From IMG/VR virus record IMGVR_UViG_3300048833_000190, positions 1 to 30,121 of that record: a DNA stretch of 30,121 nt. One strand, 5' to 3'. Under the pieces are notes generated by a model. It was not told the origin of the DNA. It ran no database searches and saw only the letters and a list, made by a program, of their open reading frames with translations. Made by a program: the position numbers and the translations under genes. Positions 26,389-30,121 of this stretch are shown here, one piece after another; within the stretch, counting starts at the first letter, position 1; every line of letters begins with the position of its first letter. The stretch comes from a virus.

Positions 26389-27906
26389 ATGACCAAGCCC
26401 AAAAAACCCGCGCCCACCTGGCTTGATCGCACCATCGGCTGGATCAACCCGCGCGCCGGGCTGCGCCGCGCCAGCGCCCGCGAAATGCTGGGCCGGGCCT
26501 ACGAAGGCGCCAGCCGCGGCGATGGCTGGCGCCCACGGCGCCCAGGTGCCAGCGCCCAGGCTGACCACCTGGCAGACGCCCGCGAGCTGCGGCACCGTGC
26601 GCGATCGCTGGTCAGCAACGTGCCGTGCATTGCGCAGGCGGTCAACGTCATGGTGTCGTGCACTGTGGGCACGGGCATTGTGCCGCGCTGGGTGAACGAT
26701 GCCGATGGCCGTGTGGCAAAGCGCTGGAAGGAATGGGTGCCGCTTGCAGACTACGACGGCTTGCTCGACTTCTATGGGCTGGAGGCAAAAGCCTGGGGCA
26801 CCGTGAAGGTGGATGGCGAAGTGCTGGCGCGCCTACGCGAGCGGCGCGTGGGCCCAACGTTGGTGCCGTTGCAGATCCAGCTCATGGAAATTGACTGGCT
26901 CGATGACCAGCGCAACGAAGTGCGCGGCACCAACGAGGTGATTGCAGGCATTGAATACAACGCACGGGGCGAACGCACGGCCTACTGGCTGTTTGACCGA
27001 CACCCTGGCGACGTGGGCCTGCGCGCCACCCTGCGCGAAAGCCAGCGCGTGCCGGCCGAAGAAATCATCCACCTCTTCAACCCCGCGCGCCCGGGGCAGC
27101 AGGCGGGCATTTCTGCCCTGGCGCCTGTCATACCCACCGTGCGCGACCTGCAGGTGTATGAAGACGCAGAACAGGCCCGCAAGAACCTCGAAGCCCGTAT
27201 GGGTGCCTTGGGTGAATGGGATGAATCCTTGCTCGAAGGCGTCAAGCTGCCCGACAGCCTGGCCAATCAGGCGCCTGGCTCTGGGCCTGTCATGCTTGAC
27301 CTCGGTGAGCTTGCGGGCGGTGGCGTTGTGGGCCTGCCGCCCGGCATGCGCAACCCCACATTCATCCAACCCACTGCGGCGCCTGGGTATGTGGACTACG
27401 TCAAACACAAGCAAAAGATCATCGCCGCAGGCGTTGGTGTGCCGTATGAGTTCATGACCGGCGACATGAGTGAGGTCAACTTCAGCAGTTCGCGTGTGCG
27501 CACCAACCAGTACAAGCGCGACGTGGAGCGCGACCAGTGGACCCTGCTGGTGCCCATGTTCTGCGGGCGCATCACCACCCGCTGGCTGTCGCTGATGGAC
27601 CTGACCGGTGTGCCTGCACCCAGGGATATATACCCCGACTGGACCACGCCCAAGTGGGCCAGCGTGAACCCGTTGCAGGACGTGGCTGCCGACCTGTCTG
27701 AAATCAAAGGTGGGCTGTCATCCATCATCGAGAAGATTCGCCAGCGCGGGTACGACCCCGAACTGGTGTTCTCCGAGCTCAAAAGCGACCTCGACCGGCT
27801 CAGCAAAGACGGCACGCTCCCGCTGCTGGCGGCGCTGCTTGGTGCGCAAAACCCGCTCGAATTGGTGGCCAGCCTGGATGGGGCGCAAGAGGGCGCCCGC
27901 AAATAG
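26389..27906 (+). CDS. phage portal protein (lambda gpB family)
   Basis: 505 residues. It begins MTKPKKPAPTWLDRTIGWIN, with the family segment ARSLVSNVPCIAQAVNVMVS, VGTGIVPRWV, then PLQIQLMEIDWLDDQ, the conserved EEIIHLFNPARPGQQAGIS and NFSSSRVRTNQYKRDVERDQ. The dodecameric portal forms the head vertex for DNA entry and exit. ATG 26389 is 5 bp after the gpW stop, with GGAGGC and GATCGCC before it. Its TAG stop is the first codon of the second copy of the conserved repeat. Confidence 0.95.
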   Translation: MTKPKKPAPTWLDRTIGWINPRAGLRRASAREMLGRAYEGASRGDGWRPRRPGASAQADHLADARELRHRARSLVSNVPCIAQAVNVMVSCTVGTGIVPRWVNDADGRVAKRWKEWVPLADYDGLLDFYGLEAKAWGTVKVDGEVLARLRERRVGPTLVPLQIQLMEIDWLDDQRNEVRGTNEVIAGIEYNARGERTAYWLFDRHPGDVGLRATLRESQRVPAEEIIHLFNPARPGQQAGISALAPVIPTVRDLQVYEDAEQARKNLEARMGALGEWDESLLEGVKLPDSLANQAPGSGPVMLDLGELAGGGVVGLPPGMRNPTFIQPTAAPGYVDYVKHKQKIIAAGVGVPYEFMTGDMSEVNFSSSRVRTNQYKRDVERDQWTLLVPMFCGRITTRWLSLMDLTGVPAPRDIYPDWTTPKWASVNPLQDVAADLSEIKGGLSSIIEKIRQRGYDPELVFSELKSDLDRLSKDGTLPLLAALLGAQNPLELVASLDGAQEGARK

Positions 27907-27954
27907 TCGCAGTTTTTCCGGGATTTGCGACAGCCAAACCGGAACACTGCGGCC
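27904..27954 (+). promoter_or_regulatory. conserved 51-bp leader, copy 2 (dyad TCGCA-N14-TGCGA)
   Basis: 30 bp (27904-27933) are identical to copy 1 at 26111, again beginning with the stop codon of the gene before (portal) and ending 51 bp before the next ATG (27955). The following bases CAAACCGGAACACTGCGGCC resemble those of copy 1. Confidence 0.75.
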
Positions 27955-30048
27955 ATGCCTCAAGCTGCAGCACCCAACACCCCAACACACCAGCGCGACG
28001 TGCGCGACCTGCCGGTGCAGGTGCGCGCTGCCACCCTGGAGCCCGCCACCTTCAACGAAGCCGACAACACGGTCGAGGTTGTTTGGACGCAAGGCGCCAC
28101 CGTGCGCCGATACGACTACTGGGAGGGCAAGCCCTACGACGAAGCGCTCGATGTGACCACCGAGGCCGTGGACATGACGCGCTTTGACTCTGGCGCAGTG
28201 CAGGTGCTCGATGGTCACCGTGTATATGGTGGCGTCAGTGCAATTTTGGGTATTGCGGATCGCGGCTGGATCGCTGCTGGCGAAGGCCGCGCCACCATTC
28301 GCCTGAGCCAGCGCCCCGAGCTGGCCGGCATCGTGGCAGACATTCGCTCTGGCGTCATTCGTGCCATCAGCTTTGGCTACAGCGTGCAGCAGTACGCCAT
28401 CACGCCCGGTGCGCAGCGCACCGACGGCGGCACGGTGGATCTGTACCGCGCTGTGCGCTGGACGCCGCAAGAAATCTCTTTCGTGACCGTGCCCGCCGAT
28501 GCAGGCGCAGGCACACGGTCAGCACCCCAAGCCTCGCAACAGCAGGGCGCCCAGCCGGGCGGCCTGCCGTGCGAATTCGTCCGGGCAGCCGCCCATCCAT
28601 CCGCAACTCAGGAGCAACGCATGCCCCAAGCAAACACGCAGGGCGACGGCGGCACCGCCGACACCCAACAAACCGCCGCCACCGCAGGCGACAACACCGC
28701 AAACCGCGCAGCACCCGGCGCTGGCCCGCAAGGCACGCAGGCGCCCGCAGCGCCCCAGGCCGACGCCGCCCGCGCCGCTGATGTGCTGGCCCTGTGCCAA
28801 CGCCACGGCGCCAGCGACCTGGCAGAAAGCCTGCTGCGCCAAAACGCCACCATCGACCAGGCCCGCGCAGCCATCCTTGACCGCATGGACGCCACCGACC
28901 AAAGCCGTCGGGGTGGCAGCACCGTCAGCGTGCAGACCGTGCGTGATGAGCACGAAACCCGCATGCGTGGCATGGAAGAAGCCCTCATGAACAAGCTGGA
29001 CTCTCGCGCCCAGCTCACTGACCTCGGTCGCAACTACCGTGGCCTGTCGCTGACCGAGATGGCCCGCGAGGCGCTGGAAGGTCTGGGCGTTTCCACGCGC
29101 GGCCTGTCGCGCAACGAAATCGCCACGCGGGCGTTTGCAACGCGGTCTGGTGGCTACCACACCACGGGCGATTTCCCAAGTCTGCTGGGTGGCGTTGGCG
29201 CCCGCCGCCTGCGCGCTGCGTATGAGGCAGCGCCTACCACCTTCCAGCTGTGGGCCCGCCGCGCTGCCAACCTGCCCGACTTCCGCATCACCAACGTGCT
29301 GGCCGTGGGCGGCGCGCCTGAGCTGAAGAAGCTGAACGAGGCAGGCGAGTACACCTACGGAACCATCAGCGAAGACGCCACCAGCTACCGCGCCTTCAGC
29401 TATGGCCGCGCCATCGGTCTCACACGCCAGATGTTCGTCAACGACGACCTGGGCGCATTCGACCGCCTGCTGCAGCGCTTTGGCGAATCCGCCCGCCGCC
29501 TGGAAAACCGCCTGGTGTACGACCAGATCGCCAAGAATCCCACCATGCAGGACAGCAAGGCCCTGTTCCACGCGGACCACGGCAACCTGCTTGCAGCCAC
29601 CAGCACGCTCACGCTCGACAACATGGGCAAGGTGCGCGCGCTGATGCGCAAGCAAAAGGACCTGGACGGCAAGACGCAGCTGAACCTGGCGCCCGCGTAT
29701 CTGATCGTTCCGTCTGATCTGGAGCAGGCAGCGTACACGTTCACCAGCTCCAACTACGCGCCAGCCACCATGTCTGACGTGAACGAGTTCCGCACAGGCG
29801 GCCGCACCGCGGTGGAGCCCATCGTGGAGCCGCTGCTGGATGAAGTCAGCACCGCCGCCTGGTACATGGCAGCCCGCTCGGGTCAGATCGACACGGTGGA
29901 ATACGCCTACGTCGACGGCTCCGAAGGTGTGCGCACCGAGACCTTCGCCAGCGAAGACATCGACGGCGTGAAGGTCCGCGCCACGCTGGATTTCGCCGCC
30001 AAGGTCATCGACTGGCGCGGTCTGGCCAAAGCCAACGGCGCAACCTAA
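27955..30048 (+). CDS. prohead protease / major capsid protein fusion
   Basis: 697 residues. N-terminal part (about 1-190): strand-rich HK97-type prohead protease, with VRAATLEPATFNEADNTVEV, LDGHRVYGGVSAILGIADRG, SGVIRAISFGYSVQQY and SFVTVPADAGAG. A linker rich in Gln/Ala/Thr (about 190-300) follows, and then a Mu/HK97-fold major capsid part (GGYHTTGDFPSLLGGVGARR, LWARRAANLPDFRITNVLAV, FSYGRAIGLTRQMFVNDDLG, SGQIDTVEYAYVDGSEGVRT). Such fusions are known. In this gene an ATG at 28621 with a Shine-Dalgarno lies in frame at codon 223, so a separate scaffold-capsid product is possible. Start ATG 27955 follows the conserved leader. Confidence 0.9.
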   Translation: MPQAAAPNTPTHQRDVRDLPVQVRAATLEPATFNEADNTVEVVWTQGATVRRYDYWEGKPYDEALDVTTEAVDMTRFDSGAVQVLDGHRVYGGVSAILGIADRGWIAAGEGRATIRLSQRPELAGIVADIRSGVIRAISFGYSVQQYAITPGAQRTDGGTVDLYRAVRWTPQEISFVTVPADAGAGTRSAPQASQQQGAQPGGLPCEFVRAAAHPSATQEQRMPQANTQGDGGTADTQQTAATAGDNTANRAAPGAGPQGTQAPAAPQADAARAADVLALCQRHGASDLAESLLRQNATIDQARAAILDRMDATDQSRRGGSTVSVQTVRDEHETRMRGMEEALMNKLDSRAQLTDLGRNYRGLSLTEMAREALEGLGVSTRGLSRNEIATRAFATRSGGYHTTGDFPSLLGGVGARRLRAAYEAAPTTFQLWARRAANLPDFRITNVLAVGGAPELKKLNEAGEYTYGTISEDATSYRAFSYGRAIGLTRQMFVNDDLGAFDRLLQRFGESARRLENRLVYDQIAKNPTMQDSKALFHADHGNLLAATSTLTLDNMGKVRALMRKQKDLDGKTQLNLAPAYLIVPSDLEQAAYTFTSSNYAPATMSDVNEFRTGGRTAVEPIVEPLLDEVSTAAWYMAARSGQIDTVEYAYVDGSEGVRTETFASEDIDGVKVRATLDFAAKVIDWRGLAKANGAT
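28610..28623 (+). promoter_or_regulatory. internal ribosome-binding site and start in capsid fusion gene
   Basis: AGGAG at 28610-28614, six bases before the ATG at 28621, in frame with the fusion gene. Use of this start would give a 475-aa scaffold plus capsid protein beginning MPQANTQGDGG, comparable in logic to lambda C/Nu3. Confidence 0.55.
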
Positions 30049-30057
30049 GCCCCTGGC

Positions 30058-30085
30058 GGCTGGCCTGCACTCCCGCAGGCCAGCC
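30058..30085 (+). terminator. strong hairpin after capsid gene
   Basis: GGCTGGCCTGC (30058-30068) pairs perfectly with GCAGGCCAGCC (30075-30085) around a 6-nt loop, 10 bp after the stop codon. No T-run follows, so it may stabilise the capsid message or attenuate read-through and not be a full terminator. Confidence 0.5.
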
Positions 30086-30116
30086 ATCGGCAACCCCCAT
30101 ATTCGGAGTCAACACC

Positions 30117-30121
30117 ATGAA
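30117..30121 (+). CDS. start of next gene (cut by window end)
   Basis: ATG at 30117, with CGGAG about 7 bp upstream (ATTCGGAGTCAACACC). Only two codons are visible, so the product cannot be named; in related phages a head-decoration or completion gene follows the capsid. Confidence 0.4.

Larger units (their letters stand above)
3824..30121. mobile_element. lambdoid-type prophage (left end and most of the genome; right end outside window)
   Basis: Everything from just after tRNA-Cys is phage-like: integrase and excisionase-like genes, a minus-strand early operon, divergent repressor/Cro region, CII-like regulator, replication initiator, terminase, gpW, portal and capsid. Bacterial housekeeping genes stop at 3823. 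No tail, lysis or attR sequence is reached before the window ends. The morphogenesis genes seen (GpA-type terminase, gpW, lambda-type portal) suggest a lambda-like head, consistent with a siphovirus or myovirus. The structural genes look intact, but at least one small early gene seems frame-broken. Confidence 0.92.

Noticed and set aside
28519-30093. Long minus-strand frame opposite the capsid fusion
   Set aside because: Shadow of the high-GC capsid gene; low-complexity composition and no start signal.

Overview
This window joins a bacterial chromosome backbone to the left two-thirds or so of a lambdoid-type prophage. The backbone (1-3823) carries the 3' part of clpX, a complete lon with a heat-shock-type promoter, and two tRNA genes (Gly-GCC, Cys-GCA). 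High GC, the clpX-lon-tRNA order and several copies of a small palindromic repeat (core like GATAGCT / AAGCGC) that I associate with Comamonadaceae suggest a beta-proteobacterium of that family (Acidovorax/Comamonas/Rhodoferax type). The family assignment is inference.

The prophage starts just after tRNA-Cys with a tyrosine integrase on the + strand, so tRNA-Cys is the probable attachment site. The right end lies outside the window. From 17674 down to 5115 runs one long, tightly packed minus-strand operon whose genes mostly overlap as ATGA: small phage proteins, DUF2303, a diversity-generating retroelement (DGR), DUF6378, an HD hydrolase, a SANT/Myb-like protein, a DUF7694 protein, a DUF5131 (Gp37/Gp68) protein, a C5 cytosine methyltransferase and an excisionase-like protein. 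Two exported accessory proteins (17776-18939) lie between this operon and the immunity region. The repressor and Cro-like genes (19049-19802) diverge around a cluster of operators of the form AAACYATGGTTT. The same motif sits on the promoter of the minus-strand operon, so that operon, including the DGR, should be repressor controlled.

The + strand then carries the CII-like regulator, small DNA-binding proteins, a replication initiator with embedded iterons (probable origin), terminase small and large subunits, a Mor-like activator, gpW, portal, and a prohead protease/major capsid fusion. The window ends just inside the next gene.

The most notable element is the DGR at 12000-14614. It is ordered target 2 - target 1 - avd - template repeat - reverse transcriptase, as in phage BPP-1. 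Two variable repeats (VR1, VR2) differ from the 92-bp template repeat at 12 and 8 positions. Every one of these differences falls on a template adenine (coding strand), the signature of adenine-specific mutagenic retrohoming. Unusually, both targets are small (130 and 133 aa) proteins in the early operon, not tail-fibre genes. Other points of interest: an identical 30-bp dyad repeat placed exactly 51 bp before two structural genes next to a Mor-like regulator, a gene whose reading frame is broken inside an otherwise perfectly coupled operon, and an internal in-frame start with a strong ribosome-binding site in the protease-capsid fusion.
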